A stretch of 35,660 nucleotides of DNA from Acetatifactor sp. Its GTDB lineage: Bacteria > Bacillota > Clostridia > Lachnospirales > Lachnospiraceae. Numbering within the stretch: the stretch's first letter is position 1; each line of letters opens with the position of its first letter. Shown one piece after another: positions 25,520-33,700 of this stretch. Where the stretch lies: positions 1 through 35,660 of the forward strand of contig JAEDMI010000002.1 in assembly GCA_016303085.1 (NCBI GenBank). The letters run 5' to 3'. The translations under genes were made by a program, and so were the position numbers. The notes below the pieces were generated by a model. That model ran no database searches, had not been told where the DNA came from, and worked only from the letters and a program-made list of their open reading frames with translations.

Positions 25520-26860
25520 TCAGTTCTCTCTTATCAACCCGCAGTCCCCGGGCAGTTCATACTTTTGTTTATCTTCCACGGAAATCTCCCTACCCAGCTG
25601 TACCTCGATGATTTCCAGTTCCGTATCGGCAAACACCGTATGTTTACAGCCCGCAGGCATGGATATCACATCCCCCGGTGCCACAGTACGCTTTTCGCCG
25701 TCAATCAGGGCAGTTCCTCTTCCGCTTATCACAGTCCAGATTTCATCCCGATGTTCATGACTGTGATAATACAGGCTGTGTCCCGGCAACAGTACAACCT
25801 TGATAGTCATGCTGTTCTCCTGCACATCCAGCACCGTAAAGCTGCCCCACGACTTCTCCGCATACATGACCTGTCCGGTCATTTTTTCCACAAAAGGCTT
25901 GATGTAACTGCTCTGCTCCTTGTTCGAAACAAGAATTCCGTCGCTGCTGGCAGCAATCACCATGTTTTTGCACCCCATGCACAGAATCGGTACATTTAAT
26001 TCATTGACCACATGGGTATTCTCGCAGGTCTCATTCAATGTCACGCGCCCCAGCGTATTCCCCTCCATGGCCTCGGTAAAGGTGTTCCAGGTGCCCAAAT
26101 CCTTCCATGTGCCGGCATAGCGCAGCACGCGGATACTCTTTTCCTGCTCCACCACTGCATAGTCAAAGCTTATCTTTTTCTGCTCTCCGTAGTGTTCATA
26201 TAAATCTTTGTAATCCACGAATGAAATCTGCTCATGGGCCTTCTCCAGCAAAAATTTCAGCTTACAGGCAAAGACACCGCCGTTCCACAAAGCCCCGCGG
26301 CGCAGATACTCCTTTGCCGTCTCCAGGTCCGGCTTCTCCCGAAAGGTCGAAACCCCGCTGATACGTTGTCTGTCTGTAGGAATGATATAGCCATACTTCT
26401 CGCTGGGATAGGTGGGTTCCATCCCCATCAAAACCAGATTTGATTTTCCGTCCCCAGCCAGTTCCGCCAGCTCGCAAAGTGCCCGAAAATAGGGTAGTTC
26501 CACGTAAGGGTCCACGGGGCATATCACCACCGCTTCCTCCTCCGGCACACCCTGCACATCCCTCAGATGACTGGCCGCAAGACAGATAGCCGGAAAAGTG
26601 TCTCTTCTCTCCGGCTCCACACAAATATTGACCTTATCGCTCAACTGGTTCCTGATGGAACTGACCTGCTTTTTCCCCGTGGCAACGGTAATGCTTGCCC
26701 CGGAATCTGCCGTCATAATCTGACGGTATACCCGCATAATCATGGACTCCTGCTGCCCCTCTGTTCCCGGCAGCATCTTCAGGAACTGCTTGGAACGGAC
26801 ATCATTGGAAAGAGGCCAGAGCCGCTTTCCGCTTCCGCCCGACAATAATATGATATGCAT
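25520..26860 (-). CDS. manC: Mannose-1-phosphate guanylyltransferase with C-terminal cupin (PMI type II)
   Basis: 446 residues, slightly shorter than typical ManC/AlgA proteins. The nucleotidyltransferase signature LLSGGSGKRLWPLS (5-18), followed by SKQF, opens a catalytic domain of about 270 residues with the FREKP motif. The C-terminal cupin (about 340-435, HSHEHRDEIWTVISGRG) resembles mannose-6-phosphate isomerase type II, so it may be bifunctional. It makes GDP-mannose from mannose-1-phosphate and GTP. It starts 3 bases after the GDP-fucose synthase stop, so translation is probably coupled. With gmd and fcl it completes GDP-L-fucose supply from mannose-1-P. Confidence 0.92.
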   Translation of the reverse strand: MHIILLSGGSGKRLWPLSNDVRSKQFLKMLPGTEGQQESMIMRVYRQIMTADSGASITVATGKKQVSSIRNQLSDKVNICVEPERRDTFPAICLAASHLRDVQGVPEEEAVVICPVDPYVELPYFRALCELAELAGDGKSNLVLMGMEPTYPSEKYGYIIPTDRQRISGVSTFREKPDLETAKEYLRRGALWNGGVFACKLKFLLEKAHEQISFVDYKDLYEHYGEQKKISFDYAVVEQEKSIRVLRYAGTWKDLGTWNTFTEAMEGNTLGRVTLNETCENTHVVNELNVPILCMGCKNMVIAASSDGILVSNKEQSSYIKPFVEKMTGQVMYAEKSWGSFTVLDVQENSMTIKVVLLPGHSLYYHSHEHRDEIWTVISGRGTALIDGEKRTVAPGDVISMPAGCKHTVFADTELEIIEVQLGREISVEDKQKYELPGDCGLIREN

Positions 26861-26863
26861 CTT

Positions 26864-27808
26864 CTATCTCTCCGCTCTCATGGGATTATTCAGGAAATCC
26901 TGATATGTCAGCCTGATACCGTCCTCCAGCTCTGTGGTGTAATGGTATCCCAGGCTCTCCAGTTTGCTCACATCCAACAGCTTTCTGGGCGTGCCGTCCG
27001 GCTTAGAGGTATCCCATTTGATTTCCCCGGTATATCCCACCACCCTTGCCACCAATTCTGTCAGTTCCTTAATTGTCAGTTCTTTTCCTGTTCCCAGGTT
27101 TACGGTCTCGTTTCCGCTGTAGGTATTCATCAGGTAAACACAGGCGTCTGCCAGATCATCCACATAAAGGAACTCCCGCAGGGGAGTACCTGTTCCCCAG
27201 CAAACCACTTCTTTTGCGCCGGACTCCTTCGCTTCATGAAAGCGACGGATCAGCGCAGGGAGCACATGGCTGTGAGTGGGATGGTAGTTGTCGTTGGGAC
27301 CGTACAGATTGGTAGGCATTACGCTTATGTAGTCCGTTCCGTACTGACGATTCAAAAACTCACAATATTTCAACCCGGAAATTTTTGCCAGAGCATAAGC
27401 CTCGTTGGTCTTCTCCAGTTCGGAAGTCAAAAGACAGCTTTCCTTCATGGGCTGGGGGGCCAATCTCGGGTAGATACAGCTGCTGCCCAGAAACATCAGT
27501 TTTTTACAGCCGTTCTGCCATGCGGAATGTATCACGTTCATCTCCAGAATCATATTGTCATACATGAAATCCGCAAGCGCCTCGCTGTTGGCCATGATAC
27601 CGCCTACCTTGGCGGCAGCCAGAAACACATAATCCGGCTTTTCCTGCCGAAAGAACTCCTCCACCGCCTCCTGGCGGCACAGGTTAAGCTCTCCGTGAGT
27701 CCTCGTGACGATATTTGTGTAGCCGTTCTTTTCCAGCGCACGGCAGATTGCACTTCCCACCATACCTCTGTGTCCCGCCACATATATTTTTGCGTCCTTC
27801 TCCATCAT
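26864..27808 (-). CDS. fcl: GDP-L-fucose synthase
   Basis: About 314 residues from the ATG at 27808; the neighbouring ATG at 27805 fits the family start equally well, and an ATG at 27826 overlaps the gmd stop as ATGA. It is a short-chain dehydrogenase/reductase with the Rossmann motif GHRGMVGSA near the N-terminus. The GSSCIYP motif and catalytic Tyr/Lys (YALAKISG) are typical of GDP-4-keto-6-deoxymannose epimerase-reductase (WcaG/Fcl). It makes GDP-L-fucose with NADPH. It follows gmd and precedes manC without gaps. Confidence 0.95.
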   Translation of the reverse strand: MMEKDAKIYVAGHRGMVGSAICRALEKNGYTNIVTRTHGELNLCRQEAVEEFFRQEKPDYVFLAAAKVGGIMANSEALADFMYDNMILEMNVIHSAWQNGCKKLMFLGSSCIYPRLAPQPMKESCLLTSELEKTNEAYALAKISGLKYCEFLNRQYGTDYISVMPTNLYGPNDNYHPTHSHVLPALIRRFHEAKESGAKEVVCWGTGTPLREFLYVDDLADACVYLMNTYSGNETVNLGTGKELTIKELTELVARVVGYTGEIKWDTSKPDGTPRKLLDVSKLESLGYHYTTELEDGIRLTYQDFLNNPMRAER

Positions 27809-27822
27809 TTTTTCGATTCTCC

Positions 27823-28866
27823 TCATCCCTTCAGCAGTTTTTCCCGCCTTGCAAGCTCCAAATCATGTTCTGCCATAATGCGGCACAAATCTTCATAGCT
27901 TGTCTTCTGGGGATTCCACCCGAGCACCGTTCTCGCCTTTGTGGGGTCGCCCCAGAGATTGACAACATCGGTGGGTCTGTAAAAGGCGCGGCTCACCTCA
28001 ACCAGAACTTTTCCGGTAGCCTTGTCGATTCCTTTTTCCTCCAGACCCTTACCCTGCCATTCCAGGTCAATTCCCACATAGTGGAAAGCAAGTGTGGTAA
28101 ATTCACGTACCGTGTGCTGGACACCGGTAGCAATGACAAAATCCTCCGGCTTTTCCGCCTGCAACATCAGCCACATACACTCCACATAATCTTTTGCATA
28201 GCCCCAGTCCCGCAGGGAATCCAAGTTTCCGAGAAAGAGCTTTTCCTGCAAACCGCAGGCAATTCGCCCTGCTGCCAGCGTTATTTTTCTGGTGACAAAG
28301 TTCTCTCCTCTTCTCTCAGACTCATGATTGAAGAGGATGCCGTTTACCGCAAACATATCATAGGCATCCCTGTACTCCTTTACAATCCAAAAACCATACT
28401 GTTTTGCCACGGCATAAGGGCTGTAGGGATGGAACGGCGTAGTCTCTCTCTGAGGAACCTCCTCCACCTTTCCGTACAGTTCCGAAGTGGACGCCTGATA
28501 GACACGGCAGGTATCGGTAAGTCCTGTAATACGTACCGCCTCCAGAATCCGCAGTACGCCAAGGGCATCCACATCCCCGGAATACTCCGGTGCGTCAAAG
28601 CTGACATGCACATGGCTCTGTGCCGCCAGATTATAGATTTCATCGGGCTTCACCTCTCCAACAATACGAATAATGCTGGAGGAGTCGGATAAATCACCTT
28701 CGTGAAGCCTGATGCTGTTGTCTGCAATCAGGTGGTCGATACGGGCTGTATTGCTGACGGAAGCACGGCGTATAATTCCGTGTACCTCATACCCTTTTTC
28801 CAAAAGGAACTCAGCCAGGTAAGAGCCGTCCTGTCCCGTTATTCCCGTAATTAATGCTTTCTTCAT
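27823..28866 (-). CDS. gmd: GDP-mannose 4,6-dehydratase
   Basis: 347 residues, the standard length. Rossmann motif GITGQDGSYLAEFLLEKGY at residues 7-25, followed by the GIIRRAS signature. The active site TSELYGKVEE...PYAVAKQY contains the catalytic Thr, Glu and Tyr-Lys. A further signature is FNHESERRGENFVTRKI. It converts GDP-mannose to GDP-4-keto-6-deoxymannose, the first step to GDP-fucose. The ATG start has GAGG seven bases upstream. It is the first gene of the gmd-fcl-manC-aminopeptidase run. Confidence 0.97.
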   Translation of the reverse strand: MKKALITGITGQDGSYLAEFLLEKGYEVHGIIRRASVSNTARIDHLIADNSIRLHEGDLSDSSSIIRIVGEVKPDEIYNLAAQSHVHVSFDAPEYSGDVDALGVLRILEAVRITGLTDTCRVYQASTSELYGKVEEVPQRETTPFHPYSPYAVAKQYGFWIVKEYRDAYDMFAVNGILFNHESERRGENFVTRKITLAAGRIACGLQEKLFLGNLDSLRDWGYAKDYVECMWLMLQAEKPEDFVIATGVQHTVREFTTLAFHYVGIDLEWQGKGLEEKGIDKATGKVLVEVSRAFYRPTDVVNLWGDPTKARTVLGWNPQKTSYEDLCRIMAEHDLELARREKLLKG

Positions 28867-28933
28867 AAAATAACCTCATTTCCGGCGCTGTTGGAACAGC
28901 ACCTGCTTTCCTGCTTTTTTACATATATGCTTC

Positions 28934-29482
28934 TCAGCGATAAACAATGGTCTTTGCCAATTCTTCCGCCTTCTCCCCGCCGCTGAACAATCCCAGAATA
29001 GCCAACCCGAAGTCGATAGCGGTACCCATGCCTCTGGATGTGATGACATTGTCTGAAATCTCCACAGGTCCTGCCGTCACTATCGCTCCCTCCAGATGAT
29101 TCTCAAAGGAAGGATAGCTGCATGCCTTTTTTCCCTTTAAAATTCCTCTGTGACCGAAGATACTCGGAGCCGCACAAATTGCCCCGATATACTTTCCGGC
29201 TGTGTAAAAGGCATCAATCTGCGCCATCAATCCTGCATGCGCCTCCAAATTCTTTGTACCCAGAGAACCGCCCGGCAGAATCAGCATATCATATTCGTCA
29301 AAATCAACCTCTGAAAAAGTCTTGTCCATTTTGACTTCAATGGCATGTGCACCTTTTACCGCTCCCTCCTCCGTAATTGACACCATGTCCGTCAAAATCC
29401 CGCCTCTGCGGCAGATATCTACTACCGCCAACGCCTCTATCTCCTCATAGCCTTCTGCAAAAAACACAGCAATCCTGCCCAT
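28934..29482 (-). CDS. DJ-1/PfpI family protein
   Basis: 182 residues from the ATG at 29482, which has GGAGG eight bases upstream; the frame stays open to 29518 without support. Features are VFFAEGYEEIEAL at the N-terminus with the conserved Glu, and the nucleophilic-elbow cysteine in YIGAICAAPSIFG, near residue 105. The family includes DJ-1-type chaperone/deglycase proteins and PfpI-type proteins; the EGYEE...AICAAP pattern is DJ-1 (YajL/ThiJ) like. It is cytosolic and probably has a stress or repair role. It is divergent from the plus-strand CYTH gene with a 234-base shared intergenic region. Confidence 0.92.
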   Translation of the reverse strand: MGRIAVFFAEGYEEIEALAVVDICRRGGILTDMVSITEEGAVKGAHAIEVKMDKTFSEVDFDEYDMLILPGGSLGTKNLEAHAGLMAQIDAFYTAGKYIGAICAAPSIFGHRGILKGKKACSYPSFENHLEGAIVTAGPVEISDNVITSRGMGTAIDFGLAILGLFSGGEKAEELAKTIVYR

Positions 29483-29574
29483 ATTCCCTACCTCCGATAT
29501 ATTACCGTTACCGTGCAAAACAGCTGCACATAATTAATATCAGTATACACATTTCCCCGAAATATTGCAACATG

Positions 29575-29616
29575 TAACCGGGTATGTACGCTGCATAACC
29601 GAGCGTGTACGCTGCT
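29575..29616. repeat. Two tandem copies of a 21-bp unit
   Basis: The unit TAACCGnGnnTGTACGCTGC occurs at 29575-29595 and again at 29596-29616 with four mismatches. It is placed in the divergent gap between the DJ-1 gene and the CYTH gene promoter, so it could be a regulator site or a simple duplication. Confidence 0.6.
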
Positions 29617-29653
29617 GACCTGACAAAGAGATATGGAAAAAGCAATCAAGTTG

Positions 29654-29662
29654 TGCTATACT
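29654..29662 (+). promoter_or_regulatory. Possible extended -10 promoter of the CYTH gene
   Basis: TGC-TATACT with no clear -35; the -10 is about 55 bases upstream of the chosen start codon. It is the best promoter candidate on this strand. Confidence 0.4.
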
Positions 29663-29716
29663 CAAACTGTTTCAATCATTTTCCTGTTACCAGGAACACA
29701 GAATGCGAGAAAGACT

Positions 29717-30226
29717 ATGGAAATTGAACGTAAATTTACAATCAAACAACTGCCTGCCGATTTGGAGAAATATCCTTTTCGGCACATCGAACAGGGCTAT
29801 CTCTGTATCTCACCCGTGGTGCGGGTGCGCAAAGAAGACGAGGAATATATCCTGACCTATAAGGGCAGCGGTATGATGGCCCGGGAAGAACACAATCTGG
29901 CTCTGAACAAGGATGCATACTATCATCTCAGGGAAAAAGCCGACGGAAATATTATCTCCAAAAGACGCTATCTGATTCCGTTACTGAATCCAGCTTTTCG
30001 GGAAGGACTTACCACACCCCCCGATGATTATGAGCTGACTATCGAGCTGGATGTCTTTGATCCGCCTTTTGCCCCGCTCATTATGGCGGAGGTAGAATTC
30101 GGCAGCAGGGAGGCTGCCGAAGCCTTCGTGCCCCCGGAATGGTTTGACGAGGATGTCACTTACCGCAAGGAATATCACAATTCCTACATGGCATCTCAGC
30201 CCATCCCGCAGTCATTTGACTGCTAG
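29717..30226 (+). CDS. CYTH domain protein (triphosphate-tunnel metalloenzyme)
   Basis: 169 residues. The start at 29717 gives the family hallmark MEIERKF at the very N-terminus (the ExExK motif, EIERK), and GAGAAAG lies upstream. The alternating charged strands of the tunnel (VVRVRKEDEEYILTYKG, SKRRYLIP, YELTIELDVF, MAEVEFGS) are visible, so the tunnel looks complete. Family members are inorganic triphosphatases, adenylate cyclases (class IV) or thiamine triphosphatases; the bacterial single-domain group is mostly triphosphatase, but the substrate is unknown. It is the only well-supported plus-strand gene and converges on the exchanger gene. Confidence 0.93.
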   Translation: MEIERKFTIKQLPADLEKYPFRHIEQGYLCISPVVRVRKEDEEYILTYKGSGMMAREEHNLALNKDAYYHLREKADGNIISKRRYLIPLLNPAFREGLTTPPDDYELTIELDVFDPPFAPLIMAEVEFGSREAAEAFVPPEWFDEDVTYRKEYHNSYMASQPIPQSFDC

Positions 30227-30253
30227 TACGCAAAAAATTTTCAAGCATACGAT

Positions 30254-30290
30254 AAACCAGCCGATTCCGCTAAGAACCGGCTGGTTTTTT
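30254..30290 (+). terminator. Terminator of the CYTH gene, possibly shared with the converging exchanger gene
   Basis: 10-bp perfect stem (30254-30263 with 30278-30287, AAACCAGCCG/CGGCTGGTTT) followed by T residues to 30290. The reverse strand has a weaker T-tail, so some bidirectional function is possible. Confidence 0.8.
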
Positions 30291-30337
30291 CTGTTCCGTT
30301 CAACTGACTCAGGAAGCTTTTTATCAGCATTACCGTA

Positions 30338-31279
30338 TTACCGAAGCAGATATACGAAATATGCCGCATAGCCAAGCAGCATCACTGCACCTGCCGGTCT
30401 GCCCATTTTCTGCTTCCGAATGACACAAACCAGAAGAAGAACCGCTGCAACAACAGCCGCAATACTGTCAATCAGGAAGCTTGTGCTGTAAACTACAGGA
30501 GTAATCAGTGCCGAGGTTCCCACCACAAACAGAATATTGAAAATATTACTGCCTACGATATTGCCCACCGCAATATCTGTCTTACCCTTGATTGCTGCTG
30601 TCACACTTGTCACCAACTCGGGAAGAGACGTACCGAAGGCAACAATGGTAAGACCGATTAATCTCTCGCTCATACCGAATATCTTTGCAAGTTCCGTGGC
30701 TGCATCTACTGTCACATCACTGCCCAGTACAATCATGGCACCGCCCACCAGCACCATCAAAATCATCTTCCACAGTCTGTCATTCGCTTCCGCCTCGGGA
30801 ATCTCCTCGCCCAGAGGTTGTCCCTTCTTCGCCATTCTCAGCAGATACAACAGGTATACTATCATAAGCACCCAGAGAACCACACCATCTAATCTCCCCA
30901 CCGTGTTGTCCGTAAGTCCAAGTGCTGCCAAAATCACCGTAATGCCAATCATAAAGGGAATTTCATATCTGACTGTAGATTTCTGTACGGGAATCACACA
31001 AATTATGGCGGTGACCCCAAGAATCAAAAGAATATTCATGATATTGCTGCCCACCACATTTCCGATGGTAATTTCCGCACTTCCTTTCAGCGCTGATGTA
31101 ATACTGACCGCCGCCTCCGGCAAAGAAGTTCCCATGGCAACAATTGTCAAGCCGATAACGAGCTGCGGGATTCCCAGCTTGTCCGCTATCTTGGAGGCTC
31201 CCTCCACAAACCAGTCCGCGCCCTTCATCAAAAGCACAAAACCCACAACCAAAAGCAACAACTGAATTACAATCTGCAT
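30338..31279 (-). CDS. CaCA-family cation/sodium exchanger (YrbG type), probably manganese-controlled
   Basis: 313 residues from the ATG at 31279. It has about ten hydrophobic helices in two inverted halves, each with the alpha-repeat signature: GTSLPEAAVSITSALKG...GNVVGSNIMN and GTSLPELVTSVTAAIKG...GNIVGSNIFN. This marks the calcium/sodium antiporter superfamily. The frame remains open upstream to 31324, but that stretch is the riboswitch leader end. The leader contains a yybP-ykoY-type manganese riboswitch with a terminator, so Mn2+ efflux is the likely job despite the usual Ca2+/Na+ annotation (inference). The ribosome binding site is only moderate (CGGA 8 bases upstream). Confidence 0.9.
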   Translation of the reverse strand: MQIVIQLLLLVVGFVLLMKGADWFVEGASKIADKLGIPQLVIGLTIVAMGTSLPEAAVSITSALKGSAEITIGNVVGSNIMNILLILGVTAIICVIPVQKSTVRYEIPFMIGITVILAALGLTDNTVGRLDGVVLWVLMIVYLLYLLRMAKKGQPLGEEIPEAEANDRLWKMILMVLVGGAMIVLGSDVTVDAATELAKIFGMSERLIGLTIVAFGTSLPELVTSVTAAIKGKTDIAVGNIVGSNIFNILFVVGTSALITPVVYSTSFLIDSIAAVVAAVLLLVCVIRKQKMGRPAGAVMLLGYAAYFVYLLR

Positions 31280-31330
31280 CTTTTTTGTCCGTTCCTTTCT
31301 TTTCTCTAATCGTATCCGGCTCATAAGAAA

Positions 31331-31371
31331 CTATAAAAAAAGACTTTCGGCACATTCGTGCTAAAAGTCTT
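31331..31371 (-). terminator. Riboswitch-controlled intrinsic terminator
   Basis: 8-bp stem AAGACTTT/AAAGTCTT (31364-31371 with 31340-31347) with an inner GCAC/GTGC stem and a run of U residues after it on the minus strand. Its 5' arm overlaps the 3' strand of the aptamer's closing helix, so aptamer and terminator exclude each other. Confidence 0.8.
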
Positions 31372-31450
31372 GTTCTTCTGTGACAGAAGCGTGTAAACAC
31401 GGCGTATCCGCCGGGGTATGTTGCTCACACGTTGTAACTACTCCCTTTTA
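31361..31450 (-). ncRNA. yybP-ykoY (manganese) riboswitch aptamer
   Basis: The minus-strand leader begins AAAAGGGAGTAG and ends AACAAGACTTTTAG, the conserved flanks of the yybP-ykoY class, with internal stem-loops between them. The closing helix AAAAG/CTTTT sequesters the 5' arm of the following terminator. Ligand binding (Mn2+ for this class) should therefore favour read-through into the exchanger gene. Identification is by motif recall, not a covariance-model search. Confidence 0.82.
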
Positions 31451-31460
31451 ACTTAAAGAC

Positions 31461-31489
31461 AAGTTATCATTTTCCCCGCCAAATGTCAA
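31461..31489 (-). promoter_or_regulatory. Promoter of the riboswitch-exchanger transcript
   Basis: Perfect -35 TTGACA (31484-31489), 17-base spacer, -10 TAACTT (31461-31466), starting transcription just ahead of the aptamer. Confidence 0.75.
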
Positions 31490-31510
31490 GCTAATTTCAT
31501 ACCACTACCG

Positions 31511-33412
31511 CTATCCCGCCAGCCGTTCCAGAAAATTATTCTCGGGAACCGGCTTGGAGAAATAGTAACCCTGCAGATACTCACACCCCATCTCCCGCAG
31601 AATATCTCTCTGCTCCTCAGTCTCCACTCCCTCAGCCACGATGTGCATATCCAAATCCTGAATCATGGCAACCGTATGGCGCAGAGCACGCATCGCCGCC
31701 TCATTCTCCATGGCATACCACACCATGGACTTATCCAGCTTCACGATGTGAAAGGGATATTTCAGGACATTCGACAGGTTGGAATAACCAGTTCCGTAGT
31801 CATCCAACGAGAATGTGACTCCGCCCACCGTCATTCGCTCCATGGTATTCCAGAGAACATCTCTGGCAATCGTGGTCTCCGTCACCTCCAAATTGATACA
31901 GGAATAAGGAATATTGTATTCATCCATGATTCCGTAAAGCATCTCGCAGATGTCTTCCTGCATACACTGAACCACTGACAGATTCACCTCTATGTAATCA
32001 ATTCCTTTTTCCCAGATTTTTTCCCTGGCCATCATACGACATACGGTGCGAAACACAAACTCTCCGATTTTCAGAATCATCCCGTTTTTCTCCGCCATGG
32101 GAATAAACTCCTCCGGGCTGATAAAACCCAGTTCATCATCAAAGAGACGTATCAGCGCCTCTGCGGAATTGAACCGTTCCTGACGATTCGAGTAAATCGG
32201 CTGGTAGTATACTTCAAAGGTACCGTTTGCCAACGCACGCTTCATAATCTGAAGAATACGACTCTCTCTTCGTCTGCTGGCAAGAATTTCACCACCCACA
32301 CGAAGTACCTCCCCGTTGTTACTCTCATAGGGCAAGGTTGCGGAATAATCGATGGAATCCATAATATCCTCCACCGTCTTCACATCATTCGGATAATCCA
32401 GCTGAATCATAATTGTTTCCAATTGCAGGTTCATGCCTCCGGCAATCACCGGTTCATCCAATTCTTCCCGCAAAGCATTCACAGCATTAATTAAGGTTCC
32501 GCTCTTCTCATCTACAACAATGGCCAGCTTGCCCTCCGCAAGATAAAAAAGTTCTACAGGCTTCAGTTCAATGATGAGGTTTTCAACCACCTGTTTCGTC
32601 AGGATCCGGCTAAACTCCACACCCAACGCTTCCCGTATCGCCGGGAAATTCATGATGGTAACCACAACCACATGAAATTCATCCTGCTTTGCCACTGCGG
32701 CAGCAATCATCTTATCAAAGCCGCTTCTGTTGTAAATACCTAAATACTTTTCTTCGTCATCATCGGGATTCTCCAGAGACATATAGAGAAGTAGCACAGT
32801 AAGAGACGCCACAAACTGCATGACAAGGACATTTGGAAACATTTTCTGTACCACTGCTCCCATGCAGGCTGCTGTCAAATAGAAATATACGGCAGTGCGC
32901 TGCCATCCGGTAAGAGCTGATCTGCTCTTTAACGTGAGTATCATGGAGGCAATCATATAAATCCCGGTTATCATGCAAAGAACAGGGAAACCCACTCCAT
33001 GATGGTAAACCCAATCCGAGTCATAATAAAAAACAAGCTTTGTAACAGGTGATGTAAGAATCATCAATATCGTTACACTCACCGGCAAAAAAAGCACTGC
33101 CTTTTGAACGGTAGTCCACCCTCTGCCGTTTCTGTCTGTTATGATAAATAAATACAAATAGCACCAAAAAGGAAGCATATTAAAAGCAATGAGATATAGA
33201 GCATTCACGCCATATGCGATGGCTAAAGGAACCCGGGGGTCATCTGCAAGCACCGAGATAACATCTATGATATCCGTCAGCAACAGTGTCCAAATAAGCC
33301 CAATAAAAACATAGGTCTGAGATGACCTGATGCTTTTCTTATGGTAAAAATGAATCAGTATGATGACGGTGAGTATCAGCGCCGCAACATCGTAATGTAT
33401 GACATACCTCAT
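31511..33412 (-). CDS. Membrane EAL-domain c-di-GMP phosphodiesterase with degenerate GGDEF-like domain
   Basis: 633 residues. The N-terminal ~215 residues contain about seven hydrophobic helices in a 7TM-type sensor layout. Residues about 225-350 resemble a GGDEF fold but lack the GGDEF signature, so no cyclase activity is expected. The EAL domain fills about 370-630 and keeps the key residues: EALIRL, the Asn of EVNLS, the Glu of LEVTET, DDYGTG, KLDKS, AEGVET and LQGYYFSKP. It should hydrolyse c-di-GMP and favour motility over attachment. The ATG start has GGGGGAG five bases upstream. It begins only 30 bases after the tRNA-Leu terminator with no obvious promoter of its own. Confidence 0.92.
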   Translation of the reverse strand: MRYVIHYDVAALILTVIILIHFYHKKSIRSSQTYVFIGLIWTLLLTDIIDVISVLADDPRVPLAIAYGVNALYLIAFNMLPFWCYLYLFIITDRNGRGWTTVQKAVLFLPVSVTILMILTSPVTKLVFYYDSDWVYHHGVGFPVLCMITGIYMIASMILTLKSRSALTGWQRTAVYFYLTAACMGAVVQKMFPNVLVMQFVASLTVLLLYMSLENPDDDEEKYLGIYNRSGFDKMIAAAVAKQDEFHVVVVTIMNFPAIREALGVEFSRILTKQVVENLIIELKPVELFYLAEGKLAIVVDEKSGTLINAVNALREELDEPVIAGGMNLQLETIMIQLDYPNDVKTVEDIMDSIDYSATLPYESNNGEVLRVGGEILASRRRESRILQIMKRALANGTFEVYYQPIYSNRQERFNSAEALIRLFDDELGFISPEEFIPMAEKNGMILKIGEFVFRTVCRMMAREKIWEKGIDYIEVNLSVVQCMQEDICEMLYGIMDEYNIPYSCINLEVTETTIARDVLWNTMERMTVGGVTFSLDDYGTGYSNLSNVLKYPFHIVKLDKSMVWYAMENEAAMRALRHTVAMIQDLDMHIVAEGVETEEQRDILREMGCEYLQGYYFSKPVPENNFLERLAG

Positions 33413-33441
33413 TTAGCTCCCCCTGCCGTAAGTACGGTAAA

Positions 33442-33474
33442 GAAAAAGAGCAGAATCCCTGACGGATTCTGCTC
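33442..33474 (-). terminator. Terminator after tRNA-Leu
   Basis: 11-bp perfect stem (33464-33474 with 33448-33458, GAGCAGAATCC/GGATTCTGCTC) with a 5-base loop followed by TTTTTC on the minus strand. It lies just 30 bases ahead of the EAL gene start codon. Confidence 0.85.
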
Positions 33475-33482
33475 CTTCACAA

Positions 33483-33563
33483 TGCGGATAACAGGACTTG
33501 AACCTGCACGTCATAGACACCAGAACCTAAATCTGGCGCGTCTGCCAATTCCGCCATATCCGC
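33483..33563 (-). tRNA. tRNA-Leu (anticodon UAG)
   Basis: 81-nt class II tRNA. Acceptor GCGGATA/TATCCGC, D-arm GGCGGAATTGGCAGACGC, anticodon stem CCAGA/TCTGG with loop TTTAGGT (anticodon TAG), short variable arm, T-loop GGTTCAAGTCC. No CCA encoded. It has its own strong promoter and terminator. Confidence 0.95.
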
Positions 33564-33597
33564 TTACTCATGTAGCTTTTCCTTTGGGTGTCATTAA

Positions 33598-33627
33598 ATT
33601 ATATCGTGAACCACCCAAACTTGTCAA
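33598..33627 (-). promoter_or_regulatory. Near-consensus promoter of tRNA-Leu
   Basis: TTGACA (33622-33627), 18-base spacer, TATAAT (33598-33603): both hexamers perfect, as expected for a stable-RNA gene. Confidence 0.85.
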
Positions 33628-33700
33628 GGCGCCAAATCAAGGGCTCCACAAATGAAAAGCCAAATTGAGGTTCCGTAAAAAAGCAACCTCGCCAAAAGCG

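Noticed and set aside
33666..33692. 6-bp inverted repeat GAGGTT/AACCTC as terminator for the MATE gene
   Set aside because: The stem is short, the loop is 12 bases and contains the T-run rather than preceding it.
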